From Candidatus Termititenax aidoneus (GTDB lineage Bacteria > Margulisbacteria > Termititenacia > Termititenacales > Termititenacaceae), in contig BGZN01000002.1 of the NCBI GenBank assembly GCA_003864455.1, positions 1-64,000 of the forward strand: a DNA stretch of 64,000 nt. Reading direction: 5' to 3'. A program made the translations under genes and the position numbers. This document shows, piece by piece, positions 8,780-19,848 of the stretch. Every line of letters starts with the position of its first letter. Positions within the stretch are counted from its first letter, which is position 1. Under the pieces are notes generated by a model. That model was not told the DNA's origin. It searched no databases and was given only the letters and a program-made list of their open reading frames with translations.

Positions 8780-9201
8780 AGACTGAGAATGTATTCCAGA
8801 GCTAAGCGGTAAGAGTCTTTGCCAAAACCGGCGATCTGGCCGAGACAGACCGGCGCGATGACGGACTCGCGGCGAAATTTTTCCCGCGCGTGAATATTGG
8901 AGAGATGCACTTCGATGACTTTGGCTTTGACTCCGCTGATTGCGTCACGCAGCGCTATGCTGTAATGTGTGTACGCGCCAGCGTTGAGAATGATGTAGTC
9001 AAATTTTTTGCGGCTGTCCTGAATTTGGCTGACAATTTCGCCTTCGATATTGGATTGGAAAAATTTAATAACGGCTTGGTTTTTCTTGGCGATAGAAGCC
9101 AATTCGGTGTTGATAGCCGCCAGTGTGGTCTTGCCGTAAAATTTTTTTTCGCGGCTGCCCAGCAGATTGAGATTCGGTCCGTGAATGACCAGAATTTTCA
9201 T
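8776..9201 (-). CDS. aroQ: 3-dehydroquinate dehydratase, type II
   Basis: MKILVIHGPNLNLLGSRE, IILNAGAYTHYSIALRDAI, EVHLSNIHAREKFR. Confidence 0.95.
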   Translation of the reverse strand: MKILVIHGPNLNLLGSREKKFYGKTTLAAINTELASIAKKNQAVIKFFQSNIEGEIVSQIQDSRKKFDYIILNAGAYTHYSIALRDAISGVKAKVIEVHLSNIHAREKFRRESVIAPVCLGQIAGFGKDSYRLALEYILSL

Positions 9202-9215
9202 TGTTTGCTCCTTGT

Positions 9216-10289
9216 TTAGATAATCGCTAAAGCTCTGGCTATTTCCGCGTATTCTACCGGACAGACAATCGGTTTGCCTATAGCTTTGAGCAGCACCATG
9301 CGCAGCCGGCTGTCCGCGACTTTTTTGTCGCTTTGCATGACGCGGTAAATCTGGTCGGGATCGAGGCGGCGGCCGGTGTGCGTGGGCAGACCCAGCTTGG
9401 TAAAAAGTTTTTGCAATTTGTCCAAAGTCTGCCAGGGCAGATAACCGCGCATTATGGAAATATGCGCCGCGCCCAGCGCGCCCAGCGCGACAGCCTCGCC
9501 GTGGCTAATGCGGTAATGCGAGATTGTTTCCAGAGCGTGGCCGATAGTGTGGCCAAAATTCAGGATCGCGCGCCGGTCGTTTTCACGCTCGTCGGCGCTG
9601 ACTATTTTGGCCTTGATGCGGCAGCACTGCGCTAGCAGATCGGCGCAGCACTGCGCCAGCAAATTGGCAGTGATGTCCGCTTTTTGACCCAGCGCAGTCA
9701 AAAGGCGCGGCGTATCGATCAGACCATATTTGACGATCTCACCCAGACCGCAGCGCAATTCCCGCGCCGGCAGAGAGCGCAGAGTTTTAGTGTCGGCGAT
9801 AACCAGCCGCGGCTGATAAAAAGCGCCGATTAGATTTTTGCCCAGAGAATCATTGACCGCGGTTTTGCCGCCGACGCTGGAGTCCACCTGCGCCAGCAAA
9901 GTGGTGGGCAACTGCACGAAATTTATGCCGCGCAGATAAACCGCCGCCGCGAAACCGGCCAGATCACCGACCACGCCGCCGCCTAGAGCTGCGATAGTAT
10001 CGCTGCGCTCAAATTTATTTTGGATCAAGAAACGCAGGACTTTTTGCAAAACGCCGAAAGATTTATATTTTTCGCCGTCGCCGATCAAGTATACCTGCGT
10101 GCTGTAGTGTTTTTCTAAATTGGCCTGCAGTTGTTTGCCGTACAGTCCAAAAATTTTTTTATTGCTGACGATTAAAATTTTGCCGTGCAGATCCAAATCG
10201 CTCAAAAGCTGGCAGCTTTTGTCCAGCAGGCCGGCGCCGATCCGCACGGTATAAGAACGCTGGGCTAATTTTACTTTTACGTCCGGCAT
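9216..10289 (-). CDS. aroB: 3-dehydroquinate synthase
   Basis: ALGGGVVGDLAGFAAAVYLRGINFVQLPTTLLAQVDSSVGGKTAVN, NFGHTIGHALE. Confidence 0.96.
   Translation of the reverse strand: MPDVKVKLAQRSYTVRIGAGLLDKSCQLLSDLDLHGKILIVSNKKIFGLYGKQLQANLEKHYSTQVYLIGDGEKYKSFGVLQKVLRFLIQNKFERSDTIAALGGGVVGDLAGFAAAVYLRGINFVQLPTTLLAQVDSSVGGKTAVNDSLGKNLIGAFYQPRLVIADTKTLRSLPARELRCGLGEIVKYGLIDTPRLLTALGQKADITANLLAQCCADLLAQCCRIKAKIVSADERENDRRAILNFGHTIGHALETISHYRISHGEAVALGALGAAHISIMRGYLPWQTLDKLQKLFTKLGLPTHTGRRLDPDQIYRVMQSDKKVADSRLRMVLLKAIGKPIVCPVEYAEIARALAII
9621..9662 (-). repeat. 24-bp tandem duplication inside aroB (LLAQCCxx x2)
   Basis: gcagcactgcgctagcag (9621) and gcagcactgcgccagcaa (9645), offset 24 bp. Confidence 0.85.
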
Positions 10290-10798
10290 GACTGCTCCGG
10301 TTTTAAGATTTTACAGATCTCGGCGGCGGCTTTTTCCGGCTGGCCGGTCTGCGTCGCGATAATACACTGCGCCGCGGCCAGATACAACGGCTGCCGCACG
10401 TCCAGCATCTTTTGAATTTCCGCTAATTTATTTCCCTGGGGCAGCAGCGGCCGCGTCGTGTCGTTTTCCACACGCTTCAGTATTTCCGCCGGTTCGGTTT
10501 TTAAGTAAACTATGGCGCCGAGATTATGCAAAAGACTGCGGTTGTCGGCGGATAACACTATGCCGCCGCCTGTAGCGATGACCGCGCCGTCCAGCCCGTG
10601 CAATTCTTTTAGCGCCGTTGTTTCCTGTTTGCGGAAAAATTCCTCGCCGCGCTGCGCAAAAATTTTAGCGCAGGTCATGCCGTTTTTCTGCTCAATAATT
10701 TGATCGGTGTCGAGAAACTTATAACCGAGTTGTTTGGCCAAAATACGGCCGGTGGAAGTTTTGCCGCTGCCCATGAATCCGATCAGGATTATGTTCAT
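10277..10798 (-). CDS. aroK: Shikimate kinase
   Basis: IILIGFMGSGKTSTGRILAKQLGYKFLDTDQIIE P-loop and DTD motif, IATGGGIV. Confidence 0.95.
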   Translation of the reverse strand: MNIILIGFMGSGKTSTGRILAKQLGYKFLDTDQIIEQKNGMTCAKIFAQRGEEFFRKQETTALKELHGLDGAVIATGGGIVLSADNRSLLHNLGAIVYLKTEPAEILKRVENDTTRPLLPQGNKLAEIQKMLDVRQPLYLAAAQCIIATQTGQPEKAAAEICKILKPEQSCRT

Positions 10799-10834
10799 GC
10801 TGATATTTTAACATGAAATTATTCCCGTTGACAT

Positions 10835-10870
10835 AAAAAACCCGCGCCTAACTGGATAGTTAAGCGCGGG
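10835..10870 (-). terminator. Rho-independent terminator downstream of eno
   Basis: cccgcgcctaact-ggat-agttaagcgcggg near-perfect hairpin followed (minus strand) by a U-tract. Confidence 0.85.
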
Positions 10871-10889
10871 TCAAAATTGCGGCGGCGGA

Positions 10890-12203
<1,314 letters not shown>

Positions 12204-12301
12204 TTATTAAAATTTTTACCCAAAAAACGCGGGGATTATAACATAGGCCGGGTTTTTTGGGCAGTGTTCGTCCGGCTCGGCAGGCCGGATGAGAAACCTT
12301 T

Positions 12302-12793
12302 TTATGGCCTGCCCCGTCTTTGTTGATGGATAGAATCCAGTATTTCATTGAATTCCTGGCCTTCAAGAAACAAATACCTAAGGGCTAGCTGATCTATTTT
12401 TATAACTTTTTTGATAAGTTCTATATCTCTTCTTGCTTGGGGACCGGCATATTTAAAATAAGAATCTGTGGGCACAGGAGCTTGGCATAAAATTGGAGAA
12501 CTACTGCAACCATCATGGCAAAGATGCCTTACCGCTTCTAAAATCAAATCCGGATCTTCATCTAATATATTGGCGAAACGCAGGCAGCCGCCGTCCTGAC
12601 TTATGGCATACATTAAAATTTTTTTGAATAAGCGAATAACTGCCTTTGGCAAATGAGTAAAATTCACTTTGCTTATTACTTTCTCGGCAAATTGACTGGC
12701 CGCTATATGTTTTAGAGAACTTGCGAGCGACATATTTTCAATCTGCTTATACTGAGCGGCCGGATCTTTTAACGCTATTTGTTTAGTCTGCAT
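12302..12793 (-). CDS. Hypothetical protein
   Basis: 163-aa ORF, not overlapped by a better candidate; no family recognised. Confidence 0.5.
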   Translation of the reverse strand: MQTKQIALKDPAAQYKQIENMSLASSLKHIAASQFAEKVISKVNFTHLPKAVIRLFKKILMYAISQDGGCLRFANILDEDPDLILEAVRHLCHDGCSSSPILCQAPVPTDSYFKYAGPQARRDIELIKKVIKIDQLALRYLFLEGQEFNEILDSIHQQRRGRP

Positions 12794-12872
12794 ATAAACT
12801 CCTTCGAGATTACAATTTATAAAGTATCGTAAGAGTTTTGAAATTGTTTCATTTTGGCCGGCCGGATAGAGC

Positions 12873-14762
12873 CTAATCTTTTAGGGGTTTTACAAGCATG
12901 ATGCGCAGGGCGTTTAAGATTGCCAGAAAACACACGCCGACATCGCCAAAGACCGCGAACCACATGCCGGCCCGTCCAAGCGCGCTCAATAATAAAATCG
13001 CCGCTTTGACGCCCAGCGCAAAAATAATATTTTGCCAGACTATGCGCCGCGTCAGCCGCGCGATGCGCAGAGCCGCGGACAGTTTGGACGGCTCGTCGGT
13101 CATCAAAACAATATCCGCCGCTTCGATCGCCGCGTCCGAACCCACACCGCCCATAGCCACACCTACATCGCTGGCGGCCAGCACCGGCGCGTCGTTGATG
13201 CCGTCGCCGACGAAAATTGTCTTGCCGCCGCTTTGGGACAACGCTTCCAGACGCTCGACTTTTTCCTGCGGCAATAATTCCGCGTAAACTTTGGGTATGC
13301 CAAGCGCGGCGGCGATTTTCCGCGCGCTGTTTTTATTATCGCCGGTCAGCATGACGATGTCACGGAGGCCGAGTTTATTTAATCCCGCGATAGCCTGCTG
13401 GCTGTCCGGCTTTATTTCATCAGCGATGACCAGAGCGCCGGCAAATTTTTGGTTGACGGCCAAATAAATAACCGTGCCGTCCGGAGGATTGGAAAACACG
13501 CTGTCCGGCAGAGACACTTTTTCCGCCGCGAACATTTTGGCGTTGCCGGCCAGCACAATTTTTCCGTCAAATTTTATTTTAATGCCCTGTCCGGCGATTT
13601 CCGCATACTGCGTCAGACGGGCGCTGTCCGGATTTTTCCCGTAAGCTTTACGGATTGAAACAGCGATCGGGTGGTTGGAGTGCAGTTCAGCGTGCGCGGC
13701 GGTTTCCAGCAGTTTTTCCGCAGTCCAGCCGTCCGCCGGCAGGATTTGTGTGACGGAAAAAACACCCTTGGTCAAAGTGCCGGTTTTGTCGAACACCACA
13801 GTCGAAGCGTCGTTGAGCGCGTCGAGATAATTGCCGCCTTTGATCAAAATGCCGTTTTGCGAGGCTGCGCCGATACCGGCAAAAAACGACAGCGGTATAG
13901 AAACGACCAGCGCGCAGGGGCAGGATACGACCAAAAAAGTCAGCGCGCGGTACAGCCAGTTGGTAAACACCGCTCCGCTGATCAGCAGCGGCGGCAGGAC
14001 AGCCAGCAGCACAGCCGCTCCGACCACAGCCGGCGTGTAATAACGCGCAAATTTGGTGATGAAATTTTCTACCGGCGCTTTTTTCTGCTCAGCGTTTTCC
14101 ACCAAGCGCAGAATTTTGCTGACCGTGGATTCGCCGAAAACTTTGTCCACGCGTATGGTCAGCAATCCGCTTTGATTAACCGAGCCGGATAAAACTTCGC
14201 TGCCGGCGGAGACATCGCGGGGCAGGGATTCGCCGGTAAGCGCAGTCATGTCCAGCGCGGAATTTCCTTCTATTACAGCGCCGTCCAGCGGAATTTTTTC
14301 GCCCGGCCGCACAATAATAACCGCGCCGACCTTGACGTCCGCCGGATCAACTTTTTCTCCGCCGGGCAGCACGGCAAAATCCGGCCGTATATCCATGAGC
14401 GCTGTGATGGCCTGCCGCGAACGCGCGACCGCCCGTTCCTGAAAACTCTCGCCGATCTGGTAAAAAAGCATGACCGCCGCGGCTTCGGGATATTCGCCGA
14501 TCGCAAAAGCCCCAATACTGGCCAGGCTCATCAAGAAATTTTCGTCGAAGATGTGGCCGCGCGGAATATTTTTAACGGCCTGCCAGACGACCTCGCCGCC
14601 GATCAAGATGTAGCTGGCCAGAAACACCAGCAGCCGCGCGGTCGCGTCCAGTTTGAGGAACAGTCCAGCCAGAAAAAACACCGCGCCGCCGAACAGACAA
14701 AAATATTTCAGTTTGGCGGATTTTTCCGGTTTTTTAGCGCCGCAAGCGCAGGCCTCGCACAT
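12873..14762 (-). CDS. Heavy-metal translocating P-type ATPase (Cd/Zn/Co-type)
   Basis: SCPCALVVSIPLSFFAGIG (CPC), DKTGTLTKG, TGDNKNSARKIAAALGI, GDGINDAPVLAASDVGVAMG. Confidence 0.95.
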   Translation of the reverse strand: MCEACACGAKKPEKSAKLKYFCLFGGAVFFLAGLFLKLDATARLLVFLASYILIGGEVVWQAVKNIPRGHIFDENFLMSLASIGAFAIGEYPEAAAVMLFYQIGESFQERAVARSRQAITALMDIRPDFAVLPGGEKVDPADVKVGAVIIVRPGEKIPLDGAVIEGNSALDMTALTGESLPRDVSAGSEVLSGSVNQSGLLTIRVDKVFGESTVSKILRLVENAEQKKAPVENFITKFARYYTPAVVGAAVLLAVLPPLLISGAVFTNWLYRALTFLVVSCPCALVVSIPLSFFAGIGAASQNGILIKGGNYLDALNDASTVVFDKTGTLTKGVFSVTQILPADGWTAEKLLETAAHAELHSNHPIAVSIRKAYGKNPDSARLTQYAEIAGQGIKIKFDGKIVLAGNAKMFAAEKVSLPDSVFSNPPDGTVIYLAVNQKFAGALVIADEIKPDSQQAIAGLNKLGLRDIVMLTGDNKNSARKIAAALGIPKVYAELLPQEKVERLEALSQSGGKTIFVGDGINDAPVLAASDVGVAMGGVGSDAAIEAADIVLMTDEPSKLSAALRIARLTRRIVWQNIIFALGVKAAILLLSALGRAGMWFAVFGDVGVCFLAILNALRIMLVKPLKD

Positions 14763-14765
14763 AAA

Positions 14766-15146
14766 TTATCTCCTCTCGTTAACATGCGCCAGTCCCAATT
14801 TGAAAATGGCGCTGACATGCTCATCGTCCAGAGAGTAGTAAACTATTTTGCCGGCTTTGCGGTGCTTGACCAGCTTGGTCTGGCGCAAAGCTCTTAATTG
14901 ATGCGAAATTGCCGATTTGGTCATGCCGAGCAGCGCGGCGATGTCGCAGACGCACAGCTCGGCGTGAAGCAGAGCGCTGATGATCCTGATGCGCGTGGAG
15001 TCGCCGAAGACTTTGAGCAGGTCGGCCAATTCCAGCAAGGAGTTTTCCGCCGGCATTGATTTGCGTACTTGGTTGACCAGTTTTTTATGAATGACGCAGC
15101 AATCGCAAGCCGCATCGTTATTATGATTGAATAATTGAACACTCAT
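14766..15146 (-). CDS. ArsR-family metalloregulator
   Basis: LLKVFGDSTRIRIISALLHAELCVCDIAALLGMTKSAISHQLRALRQTKLVKHRKAGKIVYYSLDDEHV, ELCVCD metal-binding motif. Confidence 0.95.
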   Translation of the reverse strand: MSVQLFNHNNDAACDCCVIHKKLVNQVRKSMPAENSLLELADLLKVFGDSTRIRIISALLHAELCVCDIAALLGMTKSAISHQLRALRQTKLVKHRKAGKIVYYSLDDEHVSAIFKLGLAHVNERR

Positions 15147-15242
15147 TCAACTATTGTATCGCGGAAAAATAATTTGTCAAGGGAGGTCTTGACTTTTTCT
15201 ATGTGCGCACATATTATGTGTGTAAGTGAGAGGTGGTTATTT

Positions 15243-15470
15243 ATGAAAAATATAACTTTAGCAATGGATGAAGAGTTGTTGTTGCGCGGCCGAGAGTACG
15301 CCAGAGCGCATAAAATGTCTTTTAATGACTGGGTACGTTCCTTGATCGGCCAGTCTGTTAAAAAAGATTCTAAGCAATGGGTAGACGACCTTCTGGTGAA
15401 AATGAAAAATGCTGGCGGCAACTCTAGAGGCAAAAAGTGGACGCGGGAAGAGATACAGCGTTATGGTTAA
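15243..15470 (+). CDS. Putative antitoxin (VapB/DUF6364-like)
   Basis: MKNITLAMDEELLLRGREYARAHKMSFNDWVRSLI; start set at internal Met; stop overlaps the downstream PIN gene. Confidence 0.7.
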   Translation: MKNITLAMDEELLLRGREYARAHKMSFNDWVRSLIGQSVKKDSKQWVDDLLVKMKNAGGNSRGKKWTREEIQRYG

Positions 15471-15894
15471 GGTTTTTGTCGACACAAATATATTAGTCTA
15501 TACTATAGATAAGCATAATCTAGACAAACAAAATAAGGCGTTATCTATCTTTTCGGAAGCGGCTAAACAAAACTCTTTAGTGATTTCCACACAGGTTTTG
15601 CAGGAATTTTACAATGTTATGACTGGAAAAATGAAGATGGATAAACTAAAAGCCAAGGATGTTTTACAGGATATGCAGGATATTGAAACAGTATTGTTGA
15701 ATAGGGATATTATAGAACGAGCCATTGATTTAAATATTCTAGAGCAAATTTCTTTCTGGGACAGCCTGATCGTCGCGGCGGCGGAATACGCCAATTGCGA
15801 GGAAATTTTGTCCGAGGATTTGCAGGACGGCCGGAGCATACGCGGCATAAAAATCGTGAATCCATTTAAGCGCAAGAGCAGTAATAAATTGTAA
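15463..15894 (+). CDS. PIN-domain toxin (VapC-like)
   Basis: MVKVFVDTNILVYTID..., SFWDSLIVAAAEYANCEEILSEDLQDG. Confidence 0.9.
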   Translation: MVKVFVDTNILVYTIDKHNLDKQNKALSIFSEAAKQNSLVISTQVLQEFYNVMTGKMKMDKLKAKDVLQDMQDIETVLLNRDIIERAIDLNILEQISFWDSLIVAAAEYANCEEILSEDLQDGRSIRGIKIVNPFKRKSSNKL

Positions 15895-15920
15895 CATAAA
15901 AAAGAATCGGACTTCTTTGG

Positions 15921-17954
15921 TTACAACATTGACAATGCCGCTGTAACATCGGCAGCTTCCTTCGTAGTTCCGGATATGTCGTCTGTTATGCAGAATTTTC
16001 CGCTGCGATATCTAGCGGTATTGTTTCCTGTTGTGACTCTGTAATCTGAATCACGACCGTACTCCTTGGGAAGAGAACACTTTTTACCTGCTTTTTCAAG
16101 TTCAAGGGATAGTGCAAACGTAAATATTTCACGGCAATGACTGCGCGCAGCATACTTTGAAACAAGCAAATAAGTATAAGTACCAGATACCCTACAAATT
16201 CGCATACGCATATAAGTTGAGCTTAAATAGCCTAGATTTTCTTTAGGATATTTTAATATCCAGTATTTCCAGTTAGTTTCCGGTAATGTCCTAATGGCTT
16301 TAGCGACCAGTATTTGCATCTCTTTTTCAATTTCATCGAAAGAAGTGCTTGAAAGAGTATTAATCAATGCTACTGCACAATTATTACCGCTTGAGAACAA
16401 TGCTTTCAGGCTGGTTGCTTCTTGTGCTCTGTCAACACAAAAGGAATAATATTCACCGCTTGGATGCGGCATATAATCCCCGAATGTTAACAGAGCGGTA
16501 CGCAGCAGGACACCGTTATGCGGGGCAGCATCGCCGAAGAGAGCGGATATTTTTGTCCAATTTAAATCAAAGAGTACAACTTGTCGTTCAAGTTCCGTTT
16601 CGTCATATAACTCAATTTTTTCAAGCGATAAGTCAGCCATATAAAGTGCCGAGCGAAGTTGTCCCAAAAAATATTTATGTTCTTCGGCCTTAATAATTTT
16701 GTCCCGATATCCTCGCATTATTAATTTTGCTTTTACCCGTTCCTCCTTTATCTGTTCAGGCGAAAAACCGCCGAGATTTTTTACATCGCTTGTTGCTAAA
16801 TAGTTTGTCAAATCAAAGCAATGCTCACTCAATTCTTTTACGGCATTTCGTGCGGCAATATATGTATTTACATTGTCAATCGTAGTATTTGCAGTCAAGT
16901 TGCTGATGACCCTGAACCACTCAAGCAATTGTGCTTCCTCAATATTGCCTTTACTTTTGCCGATGAATAGTGCAAGCGAATTAAATACAAGTCTTTGAGG
17001 GTAGCTAATTTCCTGATCAAGCGTACACTCTTTCAAATACTCAGTAATTTTATTATTGTGGCTTATTATGTAATCAAGAGTATAATAGGCATCGCATAGA
17101 GATGTTGAAGTTCTATCCTCCTTAAATTTCCAAGAATCTGAACTATCCGGCTGACTAAATACCAATGAAAAATATCTCCTATATGTTTTATCAAAATTAT
17201 CGTGGCCTAATTCCCAAAAGAAATTTGACCAATCAATATCAAGTTTCTCTGCAAAGTCATCAGCAGAAAATGGCAGCTTATTCTCCTTTTCAACAACCGC
17301 AAGGAGTTCAGCCTTATATGTTTCAAAATCGGTTAATGCCCGTCCGCGGGCATTTAATTTAATGTAGAGACTATCCTCCATGCCCATATCAGTCATAGGA
17401 ATAAAATTAAAGATAATGGGCTTATTTTCAATTGCTTCAAGTTTTTCGGCAAGATTATGTATATCGCTGAATTTTTCAGAAATTTTGTTAAGACAGGCTA
17501 ATGCTGACCTAACAGTAGGGTCAAAATACCACCTTGTATGAAACCAGAGGGCTTCCTGAATAGCTTGGCTTGGGCTGTTGTCATTTAAGACCGCAGCCCG
17601 TTTTTCGTAGTCGCAAAGCTGCTTAAAAAATTCACGAGAACTTCTGCGGGTTTCGTAGCTGAATCTTTTTAGTATAGTGTCTTTGACCGGCATGTTGCGA
17701 AAAGCAAAAAGATGGAGCAAAAACAAGGTAGTAAGACGTTGCTGCCCATCCAACGGAATTAATAAATTATCTTCTACTTTACCATATACAAAGTTCAGTC
17801 TAAGTTGCTCATCTTTAACAATTGCACTTTTTATGTCATCGAGCAGTTCGCTAATGATAGTATCATTCAACCCCTGAACATAGTCGCGCTGAACAATCGG
17901 TATTGACACCTTGTATTTTGAAAGCAATTCAATTAATGTTTCAGGATATGTCAT
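15921..17954 (-). CDS. DUF262 (GmrSD-like) protein
   Basis: IPIVQRDYVQGLND...LNFVYGKVEDNLLIPLDGQQRLTTLFLLHLFAF: DGQQR motif of DUF262; no HNH half recognised. Confidence 0.82.
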   Translation of the reverse strand: MTYPETLIELLSKYKVSIPIVQRDYVQGLNDTIISELLDDIKSAIVKDEQLRLNFVYGKVEDNLLIPLDGQQRLTTLFLLHLFAFRNMPVKDTILKRFSYETRRSSREFFKQLCDYEKRAAVLNDNSPSQAIQEALWFHTRWYFDPTVRSALACLNKISEKFSDIHNLAEKLEAIENKPIIFNFIPMTDMGMEDSLYIKLNARGRALTDFETYKAELLAVVEKENKLPFSADDFAEKLDIDWSNFFWELGHDNFDKTYRRYFSLVFSQPDSSDSWKFKEDRTSTSLCDAYYTLDYIISHNNKITEYLKECTLDQEISYPQRLVFNSLALFIGKSKGNIEEAQLLEWFRVISNLTANTTIDNVNTYIAARNAVKELSEHCFDLTNYLATSDVKNLGGFSPEQIKEERVKAKLIMRGYRDKIIKAEEHKYFLGQLRSALYMADLSLEKIELYDETELERQVVLFDLNWTKISALFGDAAPHNGVLLRTALLTFGDYMPHPSGEYYSFCVDRAQEATSLKALFSSGNNCAVALINTLSSTSFDEIEKEMQILVAKAIRTLPETNWKYWILKYPKENLGYLSSTYMRMRICRVSGTYTYLLVSKYAARSHCREIFTFALSLELEKAGKKCSLPKEYGRDSDYRVTTGNNTARYRSGKFCITDDISGTTKEAADVTAALSML

Positions 17955-17964
17955 TCTGCCTCCG

Positions 17965-19731
17965 TTAAGAAAAGAATTCTTGTAAAGTTTTTGCTATCTG
18001 TGATTTATAATCTTCACGTTCAGATTCTTCCCAACGTGTAAGACGCTTAGCGTCAGGTGAATAATATTTCAAAAACACATTTCTTGTGCAAAGAGGTATA
18101 AACCGCCCCTCAGAATCCTTTGCTATAATTTCACTTCGTTTCTGTCTGAAAGATACATTTTTGTATTCCCGATTTGTTTGGCTATCCAGTAATGCTAAAT
18201 TTCCTATATTATTATCTTCCTGAATAATTTGTGAATAGTTACTGCCTAAATCAGTATAAAAATCTTCGGCATCTTTTTGTGTGGTGTTTGCCTTGCTAAG
18301 GAAATCCGAAATACTATTTGCAGCATCAGCATACTGTTTTTTGCGTTCGTCATCGTCATCAGAAGCTTCAAGCTGCTGCTCAAATTCTTCTTTGAGGGCT
18401 TCTAAATAATCTATGGCATCTTTGTATGTACCCGGCAATTTGTCTTTAATAGCGTGGATGTGCTCAATGTCCCAGCCATGTTCGGCATATAAATCAAACG
18501 GAAATCTATCTTGTTTTTCGGATTTACAGACAAGAGTCGCAATATTAAAAAGCAACAACAACTTTCGCAATAGTTCACGTTTATTTGATTCGTAATCAAG
18601 GTCGGTTAAAACTTGTATATCTGAGTATTGCTTCATTTCATCAGCAAGTTTTTTGAGTTTAGTTACAACTTGGCTATTAGGCACATTCTCAACAGCCGGA
18701 AGTATTCTATCAACTGATACACCGCTATGTGTCAAATATCCGATTATATGATACTTGTCTGGGTCATTATACCAATCACAGAACCGGTCGTAAATGGCTT
18801 CGACTTTGCGCCATATTTCTTCAACAAACTCAGCTTTCTTAGCTTGATTAGATTTTGCATTTATCGTCAAGTACAGCGAAAGGAATGCAAAATGATCATC
18901 CTCTTTGTTCAGAGTAGGAGGAGCATATTTATGGGCAAGAATATTAAATATTATATCAATACGCGTGGTATATCGTGTATCTTTACTGATAAATGACCAA
19001 AATTCCGGTTTTTGTAAATGCTGCTCTATTCCATCCCAAGCAATTGATATTTCATCTTGTCTTTTATTAATAAGCAGGGCATGCGGCTCGTTTTTGAAGT
19101 TATCCTTGCTTAATAACAGAGCCTTAATCAATTCTGCATTCGTAAGTCTAATCTTTCCAACATTCAATTTGCGAAATTCAATCTTAGGGTCAACATCATC
19201 GGGTAATTCATACCAAATAAAACGGGTGTGAACCATCATTCTGTCATATAAATTCAAAATAGCCCTTGCTTTGTCCGCCTGCTCATTAAGCCACAATTGA
19301 ATTGTTTCCCGTGCCTTTGTGATATGATAATAATCAATATTTTGGTCATCTATTTCATCTGACACCGGTAAGTTATCCAAATATTGCTGGCTTCCTTTCC
19401 TCGTACTATATTCTAAGCAATAAGGACATTTTGCGGAACGCATTTCCTCCGCCGCAAATTTAATAATGATAAAAATTGTTGTCAGACGCTGTTGTCCGTC
19501 TACAACTTCAAATTTATTCTCGTCTATCTTCCTGACAACAAGAGGTTGAAGGTAATAAAACAGATGGTCTTTTTGACTTCCTATATCAAAATTATAAATG
19601 TCGTCAAGTAAGTCTCTTACCTCTTGGCTTGTCCAACGGTATCCGCGTTGGTAAGCAGGGATAACAAATGTAATACCTGATAGTTCGCTGACGGTTCTGC
19701 ATAATTTATCACTTTCGTTTTGTTGTGCCAT
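17965..19731 (-). CDS. DUF262/DUF1524 (GmrSD-like, HNH-type nuclease half) protein
   Basis: FVIPAYQRGYRWTSQEVRDLLDDI, VVDGQQRLTTIFII; C-terminal DIEHIHA...NIGNLALLDSQTNREYKNVSFRQKR typical of DUF1524. Confidence 0.88.
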   Translation of the reverse strand: MAQQNESDKLCRTVSELSGITFVIPAYQRGYRWTSQEVRDLLDDIYNFDIGSQKDHLFYYLQPLVVRKIDENKFEVVDGQQRLTTIFIIIKFAAEEMRSAKCPYCLEYSTRKGSQQYLDNLPVSDEIDDQNIDYYHITKARETIQLWLNEQADKARAILNLYDRMMVHTRFIWYELPDDVDPKIEFRKLNVGKIRLTNAELIKALLLSKDNFKNEPHALLINKRQDEISIAWDGIEQHLQKPEFWSFISKDTRYTTRIDIIFNILAHKYAPPTLNKEDDHFAFLSLYLTINAKSNQAKKAEFVEEIWRKVEAIYDRFCDWYNDPDKYHIIGYLTHSGVSVDRILPAVENVPNSQVVTKLKKLADEMKQYSDIQVLTDLDYESNKRELLRKLLLLFNIATLVCKSEKQDRFPFDLYAEHGWDIEHIHAIKDKLPGTYKDAIDYLEALKEEFEQQLEASDDDDERKKQYADAANSISDFLSKANTTQKDAEDFYTDLGSNYSQIIQEDNNIGNLALLDSQTNREYKNVSFRQKRSEIIAKDSEGRFIPLCTRNVFLKYYSPDAKRLTRWEESEREDYKSQIAKTLQEFFS

Positions 19732-19781
19732 TTTAATCTCCAGTATTTAATAGTTATCATAGCACAGGATGGTGACTGCCC

Positions 19782-19837
19782 TTGACAAACATTCCAAATC
19801 CCTATATCATACTAATACGATATGAATAGTATATTAG
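19782..19837 (+). promoter_or_regulatory. Promoter (TTGACA-17-TATCAT) plus operator-like inverted repeat CTAATA...TATTAG
   Basis: TTGACA 19782-19787, TATCAT 19805-19810, CTAATA 19812-19817, TATTAG 19832-19837; near-identical element at 62208-62274. Confidence 0.7.
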
Positions 19838-19848
19838 GAGAGGCGCAA

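Noticed and set aside
15895-15920. Bidirectional terminator between convergent PIN and DUF262 genes (aaagaa-tcggac-ttcttt)
   Set aside because: Only a 6-bp A/T-rich stem; too weak to call.
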